Assembly: GCA_041484845.1 (NCBI GenBank)
Contig: JBGPIK010000201.1
Span: 1-11,649 of the forward strand
Reading direction: 5' to 3'
DNA length: 11,649 bases
Source of the DNA: JBGPIK01 sp041484845
GTDB taxonomy: Bacteria > Desulfobacterota > Binatia > UBA9968
The stretch's first letter is position 1, and each line of letters begins with the position of its first letter. This document shows positions 1 to 5,925 of the stretch, piece after piece. A program made the position numbers and the translations under genes. The notes beneath the pieces were generated by a model. That model worked only from the letters and a program-made list of their open reading frames with translations, was not told the origin of the DNA and did no database searches.

Positions 1-1
1 G

Positions 2-292
2 CTGCAGATCGCCGGCTATGGAGTACGGAAAAACGCCCAACTCACCGACCTGCCGGTGCACGCGTCCTACAAAATCGCCAAGCGGCTCTACGGTAAGGCC
101 CGGGAGGCGGACGGGATATTCATTCCCTGCCCGCGCTGGCCAACGATCAGTGACGTCGCTCTGTTGGAAGACGAAATCGGCAAGCCTGTAGTCACCAGCA
201 GCCAAGCCTGTATCTGGTATGCGCTTAAGTTAATCGATATTAAACAAAATGTGACCGGCTTTGGCCGGTTAATGGCTAGTTTAGGAGCTTAG
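2..292 (+). CDS. Asp/Glu racemase-superfamily protein (arylmalonate decarboxylase/maleate isomerase-like), 3' end only
   Basis: The frame is open from base 2, so this is the C-terminal 96 residues of a gene that starts outside the window; the GTG at 56 is internal, not a start. The segment has the C-terminal layout of the arylmalonate decarboxylase/maleate cis-trans isomerase group: an amphipathic helix, then ADGIFIPCPRWPT with a cysteine (residue 43 of the visible part) where the second catalytic Cys of the superfamily sits, then a helix ending EIGKPVVTSSQACIWYAL, the usual 'G.PVV.SSxAxxW' strand and helix, and a short tail ending GRLMASLGA. These enzymes use cysteine chemistry on dicarboxylates or malonates in the cytoplasm. 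The substrate cannot be told from a fragment, and decarboxylase, isomerase and racemase activities all occur in the family. The family call is fairly secure; the reaction is not. Confidence 0.75.
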   Translation: MQIAGYGVRKNAQLTDLPVHASYKIAKRLYGKAREADGIFIPCPRWPTISDVALLEDEIGKPVVTSSQACIWYALKLIDIKQNVTGFGRLMASLGA

Positions 293-300
293 AGAGCTCC
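254..300 (+). repeat. Two tandem small hairpins at the 3' end of the racemase-family gene
   Basis: ACCGGC (254-259) pairs with GCCGGT (264-269) across a TTTG loop, and the stem can be extended by a G-T and a T-A pair. Fifteen bases on, GGAGCT (284-289) pairs with AGCTCC (295-300) across TAGAG, which contains the stop codon. Neither stem is followed by a T-run, so neither is a classic intrinsic terminator. They may slow 3' decay, assist Rho-dependent ending, or be chance. Confidence 0.3.
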
Positions 301-422
301 CGACCTTCCGACACTGCACAAAAGTTCTCTCGTGCGAAGCTTGGGCCGCAATTGGAATCGGGAATGTCAAATGCAATGAAGCCCGTTCGTAAGACGTCTA
401 ATGGGGGTAGCCAAATTAATTC

Positions 423-430
423 AAGGAGGT
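423..430 (+). promoter_or_regulatory. Perfect Shine-Dalgarno that sets the start of the exported protein
   Basis: AAGGAGGT lies five bases before the ATG at 436. It selects that ATG over the in-frame ATG at 352, which would place a hydrophilic extension in front of an otherwise standard signal peptide. This is the strongest ribosome binding site seen in the window. Confidence 0.8.
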
Positions 431-435
431 TCAAC

Positions 436-921
436 ATGCGCGTTTTTAGAGCAACGTTGCTATGGGGAGCACTAGGGGCGATGCTGATCACCGGCTCCGC
501 CAAGGTCATGGGCGCCGATCGAGATCGGGGCGGCTTGGGGTGCCGGAGTGGAGAGCGAATTAGGATTCAAGACCTCGACGTATCGCCCGACCCGCTCATC
601 GAAGGACAGCGGATTAGAAGTTGGAAAGCGCGAGTTCGTTTAGACGGCAACCGCGAATGCGAAACCGAAATCATGATTCGCGAAGGCAATGATGTCGTCG
701 CGCAAGGACGGCGCATTACGCTTCGCCCCGGCCTCAATGAGATTGATGTTCAACCGGTTGAAAGCTATCGCTTCCGTGGGCGGGAACATTGCTTCGATGT
801 CGTAGTCGATCTGGAAGGAACGCGACGCCGAGTCGACGCCGACCGCCGCTTTTGTGCCCAACAAAGACCTTCCTGGTCGCTGCGCGAGCCCGGCGATCGC
901 GAGCGGTTCGAACGTAGGTAA
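436..921 (+). CDS. Unrecognised exported Arg-rich protein with four cysteines
   Basis: This encodes 161 residues from the ATG chosen by its Shine-Dalgarno. Residues 1-27 form a signal peptide: basic MRVFR, a hydrophobic core LLWGALGAMLITG, and a plausible cleavage site after VMGA. The mature part (about 134 residues) therefore acts outside the cytoplasm. It is probably a beta-sandwich, since short hydrophobic strands alternate with charged turns (DVSPDPLIEGQRI, ITLRPGLNEIDVQ, FDVVVDLEGT); the PDPLIEGQ and LRPGLNEI turns resemble CARDB/Ig-like domains. Four cysteines (C36, C75, C119, C140) could form two disulfides. The mature part has about 28 Arg but only one Lys. The tail after C140 is Arg/Glu-rich and probably disordered. 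I do not recognise a named family and assign no function. It ends 22 bases before the convergent MetE-like gene and could share a transcript with the upstream gene, although the strong own RBS and 143-base gap suggest separate expression. Confidence 0.7.
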   Translation: MRVFRATLLWGALGAMLITGSAKVMGADRDRGGLGCRSGERIRIQDLDVSPDPLIEGQRIRSWKARVRLDGNRECETEIMIREGNDVVAQGRRITLRPGLNEIDVQPVESYRFRGREHCFDVVVDLEGTRRRVDADRRFCAQQRPSWSLREPGDRERFERR

Positions 922-943
922 GTGACGAAGGCTTGGGCGACCC

Positions 944-2092
944 TTATCCCCACACCTTGGCTGCGGTCTCGAGCATCACATCCAACTTGCGAAATTGCTC
1001 GTCCTCGGTCAAAAGGTTCCCCATGATGCTTGAGGCGAAACCGCATTGGGGGCTGAGCGCGAGCTGCGCAACGGGCAGATAGTGCGAGGCCTCCTCTATC
1101 CTTCGGCGTAGCTCATCGACGGTTTCGATGTGCCCGACTTTGGTCGTGATAAGGCCAAGGACAACGATCTTGCCTTTCGGCACAAAGCGCAGCGCTGCAA
1201 CACTCCCCGCGCGCTCCGTGTCGTATTCCAGCAGCAGGCGCTGGTGCTTAAGTCCGTTGAACAACCGTTCGGCGATGGCGTCGTAACTTCCTTCCCGGTG
1301 CCACATGCTTTGCCGGTTGCCGCGGCACATATGCAATCCGAACGTGACGCCGGGAAACCCGGCAATAATCTGGTTATCTGCCTGGATCGAGCGTTCCATG
1401 TTAGCGTTGGGATCTTCGCCACGCGCGCGCATCGCCTCGATGGACGGGACGTCCACGTAAGCCGTATAGCCCGGGCCGTCGATCCCCACATAACGACACC
1501 CCGCTTCTGCCAGTTGGGCGATTATCGTTCGTTCGACGGAGACCACATCTGTTAAAAATTCATCGACTGTCGGATAAATCGAGCGCGAGTTTTCACTGTC
1601 GAAACATTGCGTGATTCTATCAGGGCTGATGAGCGTCACCTTCACCGGTCGCAACGTTAGATTCTGAGCAAAGCGAAAGTCGTCAAGCAGCCGGTTGTGG
1701 ATCAGTCTGATCCGCTGCGTCACCCGTTTTCGATTGAGCAGGATCGGGTCCTGGCCTTTCTGCTGCCGCGCTTCACCCCTATCGTGGCGCGCAAGAATGT
1801 TGTGATAAGTCTTAACGCCGGTTTGCCATTCCTCGACCCCGGCAACGAGGGAAAAACTTTCCATGAAATTGGTACGGCGAAACTCGCCGTCCGTGACAAT
1901 CGGAAGTTGATGCGCCTCTTGTCTTGCGATGACGTCGCGGATGGAATCATCTTGCGCTTGGCGCAATGCGTCCTCGTTCACGTCGCCGCGCGCACACTTG
2001 GCAAACATCTCTTTCAAATTCAAAGGTCGGAGTAAGCTTCCAACCTGATCAACACGCATCCATCGTAGATCGATTGAAGAGGAGGAAGTCAT
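944..2092 (-). CDS. MetE-like (cobalamin-independent methionine synthase C-terminal domain) methyltransferase
   Basis: This 382-residue protein is about half the length of full MetE and matches its C-terminal catalytic (beta/alpha)8 domain, like the YxjG/YxjH group and 'core MetE' proteins. The N-terminal DQVGSLLRP and TDGEFRRTNFM segments are standard for the family. Zinc ligands are visible: H254 and C256 in GLHMCRGN, E289 in LLEYD, and C350 in LSPQCGF. The predicted reaction is methyl transfer to a thiol, classically homocysteine to methionine, in the cytoplasm. Without the N-terminal domain it may not use methyl-tetrahydrofolate; other donors (methylcobalamin or methylated corrinoid protein) are known for core MetE, and many such proteins of environmental bacteria have unassigned substrates. 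The ATG at 2092 is well supported by GAAAGGAGAG (2097-2106 on the minus strand). The gene follows the metallophosphoesterase on the same strand after 120 bases, and no obvious promoter or methionine riboswitch was seen in that gap. Confidence 0.85.
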   Translation of the reverse strand: MTSSSSIDLRWMRVDQVGSLLRPLNLKEMFAKCARGDVNEDALRQAQDDSIRDVIARQEAHQLPIVTDGEFRRTNFMESFSLVAGVEEWQTGVKTYHNILARHDRGEARQQKGQDPILLNRKRVTQRIRLIHNRLLDDFRFAQNLTLRPVKVTLISPDRITQCFDSENSRSIYPTVDEFLTDVVSVERTIIAQLAEAGCRYVGIDGPGYTAYVDVPSIEAMRARGEDPNANMERSIQADNQIIAGFPGVTFGLHMCRGNRQSMWHREGSYDAIAERLFNGLKHQRLLLEYDTERAGSVAALRFVPKGKIVVLGLITTKVGHIETVDELRRRIEEASHYLPVAQLALSPQCGFASSIMGNLLTEDEQFRKLDVMLETAAKVWG

Positions 2093-2212
2093 TTTGCTCT
2101 CCTTTCAAAACGGCGCGATATCAGCATGGATAGCCCTTCGGCTGCGATAGGACTCCAGGTCGGATCTCAAACTTTCGCAGCTCTACATAGCGGATGTGAC
2201 GAAGAGAAAACG

Positions 2213-3451
2213 CTAGGCGTTCTTGAGCGTCAAGTGCGCGATTTGTGGCGGACAGTTAATCCGGATCGGCACGGCGGTAATGCCGACGCCGCGACCGACA
2301 AACAGGCTGCCAACCTTTTGATCTCCTGCCGCAATTCCGGTCGCGCGCGGCAGCTGAAACAAACCCTCCGCGTAAGGGGTAAGGAAACGGGCTATGGACA
2401 AACCACCCGGCGCTGCAAGCAATTTGATTTGACCGCCATGGTAATGGCCGGAGAGCACCAGATCCATTCCTTCTCGCGCAGCCGTGGGAAAAATCTCCGG
2501 CCGATGGGACAGTAGAATATTTACCTCTCCTGGCTGCTTTTGCGCTACTGATCTTGCACGCTGCAAGTTGGGGTGGCCGACGACCAGATCGTCAATGCCC
2601 AAAATGGCAATTTTTGAATTTCCCACCTCAACCGTGACGGAATCGTTGCGGAGCATTTGAATATTTTTTTCAGCAAGAAGCTCTGTGAGTTTGTCTGCCG
2701 CTCCTGAGAATGTGTCATGATTCCCCAGACACGCGAAGATGCCATAGCGCGCCTTCAGCCCCGCCAGTGTTTCGACGCAGGGGAGGACTTCGCTCCGACT
2801 GGAGGTGATAAAATCACCGGTGAGTGCGATCACGTCCGGGTTGAGCCGGTTCACCGCCTCTACGTAGCGCGCAAGCTCTTCGGGCGGCATGAAAGGGCCG
2901 AGGTGAATGTCAGTTAGCTGGGCGATGGTAAATTGAGAGAGGGTGGATGACAGACCGCTTATGCCGATATCAAAGTGCTCCAACTCAAAACGGCGGCGCT
3001 CTACGAGAACGCCATAGCCCGAAAGCATAAACGGCGCGGTCGCTGCCACACCGATCCCCTTACGGAGAAAATTACGCCTGTCGGGATCGGGAGACGCCGC
3101 CGCGGGTTTGCGCCGAGACGATGGAACAAGGCGTGGTAAAAAGTTATGAGCGAACAGCACGATGGCGCATCCAATCGAGCCCACCCACCATATCGAAGAC
3201 GCACTGAGCAAGTCTTGGAGCAACCCGGGATGCCTCTGCTGACCATAGGGACCAAAATAGGCCCGCCATACAAGCGGCATAAAGGGCAGAGCGAAGAAAC
3301 AGCCGGAGAACGCCAAAAACATGACTCGCAACTTTACGTTCTCCACCCGTTTCCTGACGTAGGCCCGCAACCTGGTGAAAAGATAAATTTGAACCGGCGT
3401 CAAAATGAGCAGATACAATATTGAAAACAAAAAGCCTATGGGCAATCTCAT
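2213..3451 (-). CDS. Membrane-anchored metallophosphoesterase (YaeI/YkuE type) with internal twin-arginine motif
   Basis: This 412-residue protein starts with three hydrophobic segments (about 5-27, 43-63, 85-104). A basic linker follows, then DRRNFLRKGIG (124-134), a twin-arginine motif followed by a fourth hydrophobic stretch to about 150. The calcineurin-like phosphoesterase domain (about 172-412) carries the metal-binding series in order: D181 and H183 in LTDIHLG, D213 in LTGDFI, N244 and H245 in LGNHDTF, H316 in LSHRPEIFP, and H336 and H338 in SGHYHGGQ. The end, GVGITAVPIRINCPPQI, is typical of the COG1408 group. The domain probably lies outside the cytoplasm at the inner membrane. Family members hydrolyse phosphodiesters, with YaeI linked to lipid or nucleotide-type substrates, but the substrate here is unknown. 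The start lacks a clear Shine-Dalgarno but is set by the first membrane segment. The gene is divergent from the amgK-like gene. Confidence 0.85.
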   Translation of the reverse strand: MRLPIGFLFSILYLLILTPVQIYLFTRLRAYVRKRVENVKLRVMFLAFSGCFFALPFMPLVWRAYFGPYGQQRHPGLLQDLLSASSIWWVGSIGCAIVLFAHNFLPRLVPSSRRKPAAASPDPDRRNFLRKGIGVAATAPFMLSGYGVLVERRRFELEHFDIGISGLSSTLSQFTIAQLTDIHLGPFMPPEELARYVEAVNRLNPDVIALTGDFITSSRSEVLPCVETLAGLKARYGIFACLGNHDTFSGAADKLTELLAEKNIQMLRNDSVTVEVGNSKIAILGIDDLVVGHPNLQRARSVAQKQPGEVNILLSHRPEIFPTAAREGMDLVLSGHYHGGQIKLLAAPGGLSIARFLTPYAEGLFQLPRATGIAAGDQKVGSLFVGRGVGITAVPIRINCPPQIAHLTLKNA

Positions 3452-3503
3452 GGTGTGTTATTATAACGATTGAAATTGGCAACACAAAGCATGGAGCTAT
3501 TGT
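3452..3503. promoter_or_regulatory. Short AT-rich divergent intergenic region, possible shared promoter
   Basis: Only 52 bases separate the divergent metallophosphoesterase and amgK-like genes, so both must be started from here or from inside the opposite gene. The element TTATTATAA (3458-3466) reads as TATAAT on the minus strand (3465-3460) and TATTAT on the plus strand (3459-3464), two good -10 matches. No convincing -35 box sits 16-18 bases away on either strand. If the minus-strand -10 is real, the phosphoesterase mRNA would be nearly leaderless, which fits its missing Shine-Dalgarno. Confidence 0.3.
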
Positions 3504-4577
3504 TTGGATAATCTGACCGCTCTGACGCGCCAGAAAAGCCGTGCCATTTTTGGCCACAGCACCGATATTGTGTCGCTTTCTGCGCTTGCGGGAGATGCAT
3601 CGAGCCGGCGTTATTATCGCGCGCAATTGACAGGTCCCGCGACCCCGCAATCAATTATCATCATGCAACTTCCCGCCGGAAGTTCGTTGCCGCTTTCCTC
3701 GGAAGAACTGGCCCTTTTTAAAGAAGCGCCGAAAGAATTGCCGTTTCTCAATTTGCACCGTTTTCTAACCCGCATCGGCGTAAAGGTGCCGATTGTTTAT
3801 GGTCAGTGGGAAAAAGAAGGCATTTTGCTCTTGGAAGACTTAGGCGACATCGCCCTTTGGGAGCGCGTGCAAAGGGTCCCTGAATCCGAAGTCTTATACT
3901 GGTATCAAAAAGCCATTGACGAGCTCATAGTGCTGCAAATCCGCGGCACTCGGCAACGGGATGACCATTGCATCGCGTTTCAGCAACGCTTCGATTTTCG
4001 CCTCTATATGTGGGAGTTCGAGCACTTCCTGGAATTCGGTTTGCAAAAGCGACCGGATGTCCGGGTCACGCCGATCGTTATCGACCAGCTGAGAAAGATC
4101 TTCTCAGGCATTGCCCAGCGCCTGGATCGCCAGCCAATTTGTCTTAATCACCGCGATTATCATAGTTGGAACCTGATGATTCACAAAGGCGAGGTCGTGC
4201 TCATCGATTTTCAGGATGCCCTGCTGGCGCCGCCGCAGTACGATTTGGCCTCGCTTCTCAACGATCGCATAACCGACAGCATCATCGCGCCACATCTCGA
4301 AGAGCAGCTCTTCCGCTACTACATGGAAAAAAGGAGCGAGACACAAAAATTAGCGATGGACCGAGATGAGTTCTTTGAGATTTACCTGCTCTCAGTCCTG
4401 CAGAGAGATCTGAAGGTTGTCGGCCGCTTTTACTATCTCGATCAGGTTAAGGGGAAAAGCGGTTACAAGAAATTTATCCCGCCGACGCTGCGACGGCTCA
4501 AGCGCAATCTGCGACGACTGCCGCAATTGGCGAACCTGATGCCTCTACTGGCCGAACATTTTGAGGAAATGCGATGA
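3504..4577 (+). CDS. amgK: Aminoglycoside-phosphotransferase-fold sugar kinase, AmgK-like (MurNAc/GlcNAc anomeric kinase)
   Basis: This is 357 residues from a TTG start. The TTG is chosen because GGAG (3493-3496) lies seven bases upstream and the frame is closed above it at 3471. Kinase features in order: an N-terminal ATP-binding part with DASSRRYYRA (31-40) and SIIIMQLP (50-57); the hinge ILLLEDLGD (107-115); the catalytic loop NHRDYHSWNLM (215-225) with D218 and N223; the Mg site LIDFQDALLAPPQYDLASLL (233-252) with D235; and LQRDLKVVGRF (299-309), a segment typical of AmgK proteins. AmgK phosphorylates recovered MurNAc (and GlcNAc) at the anomeric position in the cytoplasm, bypassing de novo synthesis of UDP-MurNAc. 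The stop overlaps the start of a MurU-like gene, the same order as amgK-murU in Pseudomonas, which strengthens the call. A related sugar-1-kinase with another substrate remains possible. Confidence 0.75.
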   Translation: MDNLTALTRQKSRAIFGHSTDIVSLSALAGDASSRRYYRAQLTGPATPQSIIIMQLPAGSSLPLSSEELALFKEAPKELPFLNLHRFLTRIGVKVPIVYGQWEKEGILLLEDLGDIALWERVQRVPESEVLYWYQKAIDELIVLQIRGTRQRDDHCIAFQQRFDFRLYMWEFEHFLEFGLQKRPDVRVTPIVIDQLRKIFSGIAQRLDRQPICLNHRDYHSWNLMIHKGEVVLIDFQDALLAPPQYDLASLLNDRITDSIIAPHLEEQLFRYYMEKRSETQKLAMDRDEFFEIYLLSVLQRDLKVVGRFYYLDQVKGKSGYKKFIPPTLRRLKRNLRRLPQLANLMPLLAEHFEEMR

Positions 4578-5320
4578 AGGCGATGGTGTTTGCGGCGGGC
4601 CGGGGAGAAAGGCTGCGGCCGCTCACCGAAAAGGTCCCCAAAGCGCTTGTCCCGGTCGCCGGCCGCCCGATGATCGAGTATCCGCTCTTGTTGCTGCGCC
4701 ATTATGGAATTCGCGAGATCATCATCAACCTGCATCATCTGGGAGAACAGATCGAAGCCTACCTGGGCAATGGAAAACAATTTGGCATTGACATCATTTA
4801 TTCAAAAGAGCCTGAGCTTCTCGACACCGGAGGCGGTCTTCTCAAAGCCAAACCGTTTCTTGAGCGTGGAACTTTCATCGTCATTAACACCGATGTCATG
4901 ATCGACTTACCCTTAGCGGATCTCATCGCCTTTCATAAAGAAACTCAGGCAACGGCAACCCTGGTCTTAAGGCCGGACCCGAACGCCGATCGGTTCGGCT
5001 CCATGGAAATCGATTCGGAAGGGAGAATTTATCGATTTCTGAACGCCAGGAGGCAGCCGGGCGTTTCGCTGCCCGGTAGAAAACTGATGTTTACCGGCGT
5101 ACAAATTCTCGAACCGCGAATTTTCGATTTCATGCATGGCGAGGGCGGCCCGCGCAAATTCGGTACGACCAAAGACACTTATCCGCAGATGCTAGTAGAG
5201 GGTGAGAGGCTCTACGGTTTCTGCTTTGAGGGTCTTTGGCAGGATCTTGGAACACCGGATCGGATCAAGGAAATAGAGAAAGGCATAGCGCAGGGACGGG
5301 CTAGGCTCCATTACTTGTAA
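4574..5320 (+). CDS. murU: Sugar-1-phosphate nucleotidyltransferase, MurU-like
   Basis: This 248-residue protein overlaps the preceding kinase gene by four bases (ATGA), so the two are translationally coupled. It has the nucleotidyltransferase signature AAGRGERLRPLTEKVPK (7-23), a substrate loop LLDTGGGLLKA (82-92), the Mg-binding VINTDVM (103-109, D107), and the C-terminal LWQDLGTPDRI (221-231) that closes the active site. The partner kinase suggests it makes UDP-MurNAc from MurNAc-1-phosphate and UTP, the last step of the MurU recycling route. The base and sugar specificity are not visible: NDP-hexose pyrophosphorylases of the RmlA/HddC type share every motif, so the assignment rests mainly on the pair. 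It is slightly longer than Pseudomonas MurU and has no extra domain. It ends three bases before the convergent sodC stop. Confidence 0.75.
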   Translation: MKAMVFAAGRGERLRPLTEKVPKALVPVAGRPMIEYPLLLLRHYGIREIIINLHHLGEQIEAYLGNGKQFGIDIIYSKEPELLDTGGGLLKAKPFLERGTFIVINTDVMIDLPLADLIAFHKETQATATLVLRPDPNADRFGSMEIDSEGRIYRFLNARRQPGVSLPGRKLMFTGVQILEPRIFDFMHGEGGPRKFGTTKDTYPQMLVEGERLYGFCFEGLWQDLGTPDRIKEIEKGIAQGRARLHYL

Positions 5321-5336
5321 TGATTAACCTTTGGAG
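5306..5336. other. Dyad covering the convergent murU/sodC stop codons
   Basis: CTCCA (5306-5310) pairs with TGGAG (5332-5336). Within it lies the smaller palindrome ATTACTTGTAAT (5310-5321), which spans the murU stop. Being symmetrical, it could fold in either transcript, but there is no T-run. It is a weak candidate for a bidirectional 3'-end structure. Confidence 0.25.
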
Positions 5337-5860
5337 TTGGCAACGATAACACCGCAAGCGACCCTGTCACCGGCATTACCGGCTGGATCGGTGACATAAT
5401 CATCAACACCGGCATGAACCACCAGCGCGCTACCATCGGCGTCGAAAACCGAGCCGCTGCCGGATTTCAAAGTGATGTTGTCGTTTAGGACTTCGAAGCG
5501 GCCCACTCCGTCTTTGGCCACATACATGTTGGGCATATCACCGGCATGCGGTCCCTCGGGACTCTTCAGGCCATGTTTTCTCTGCCCCGGATTGAAATGT
5601 CCCCCCGCGCTGGTAAAAGCAGGGCCTTCGCACTTTCCCGCCGCATGAATATGGATCGCATGCAATCCCGGACTTATCCCCTTGACCTCCACGCTCACCA
5701 ACACTCCATCGGGTACTTCATGAAAAGTGGCCATCCCCACGCTTCTACCATCCTTGTCCTTTAATTCCGCCGAGCCTTGAAGGGGAATCTGGGTCGGCAC
5801 CGAACATCCCAGCACGAAACTTAATCCTGCTATAGCCAGCGCGCTTGTTGCTCGTGTCAT
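5324..5860 (-). CDS. sodC: Cu/Zn superoxide dismutase, predicted lipoprotein
   Basis: This 178-residue protein has a lipoprotein-type signal peptide (TSALAIAGLSFVLGC), with Cys19 as the likely lipidated residue. It therefore probably sits in the periplasm, attached to a membrane. All catalytic ligands of SodC are present: H70 and H72 (HAIHIHAAGKC), bridging H88 (GGHFNP), H96 (RKHG), H105 and D108 (GPHAGDMPN), and H149 (VVHAGVDDY). The disulfide pair is C77 and C169, and R166 in GDRVACG is the substrate-guiding arginine. It should convert superoxide to oxygen and hydrogen peroxide, protecting the envelope. The ATG at 5860 has AAGGAGA six bases upstream. It lies 65 bases downstream of the TPR gene on the same strand. 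Read-through is possible; I saw no clear promoter in that gap. No truncation or missing residue was found. Confidence 0.95.
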   Translation of the reverse strand: MTRATSALAIAGLSFVLGCSVPTQIPLQGSAELKDKDGRSVGMATFHEVPDGVLVSVEVKGISPGLHAIHIHAAGKCEGPAFTSAGGHFNPGQRKHGLKSPEGPHAGDMPNMYVAKDGVGRFEVLNDNITLKSGSGSVFDADGSALVVHAGVDDYVTDPAGNAGDRVACGVIVANSKG

Positions 5861-5925
5861 ACAGTCTCCTTATCTATTAAGAGTCGGATTGTACGGATTG
5901 AGTTTAGCAACAGTGATTGCCCTTG

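Noticed and set aside
352..435. Upstream in-frame ATG at 352 for the exported protein
   Set aside because: It would put about 28 polar residues before a normal signal peptide, whereas the ATG at 436 has a perfect Shine-Dalgarno.
2132..2143. AGCC/GGCT mini-hairpin before the MetE-like gene, considered as part of a methionine-responsive riboswitch
   Set aside because: The stem has four pairs only and no SAM-riboswitch or similar conserved core could be found in the 120-base gap.
2126..2515. A 129-codon plus-strand open frame overlapping the phosphoesterase end and the gap before the MetE-like gene
   Set aside because: Most of it is antisense to the conserved C-terminus of the phosphoesterase, and it has no ribosome binding site or recognisable motif.
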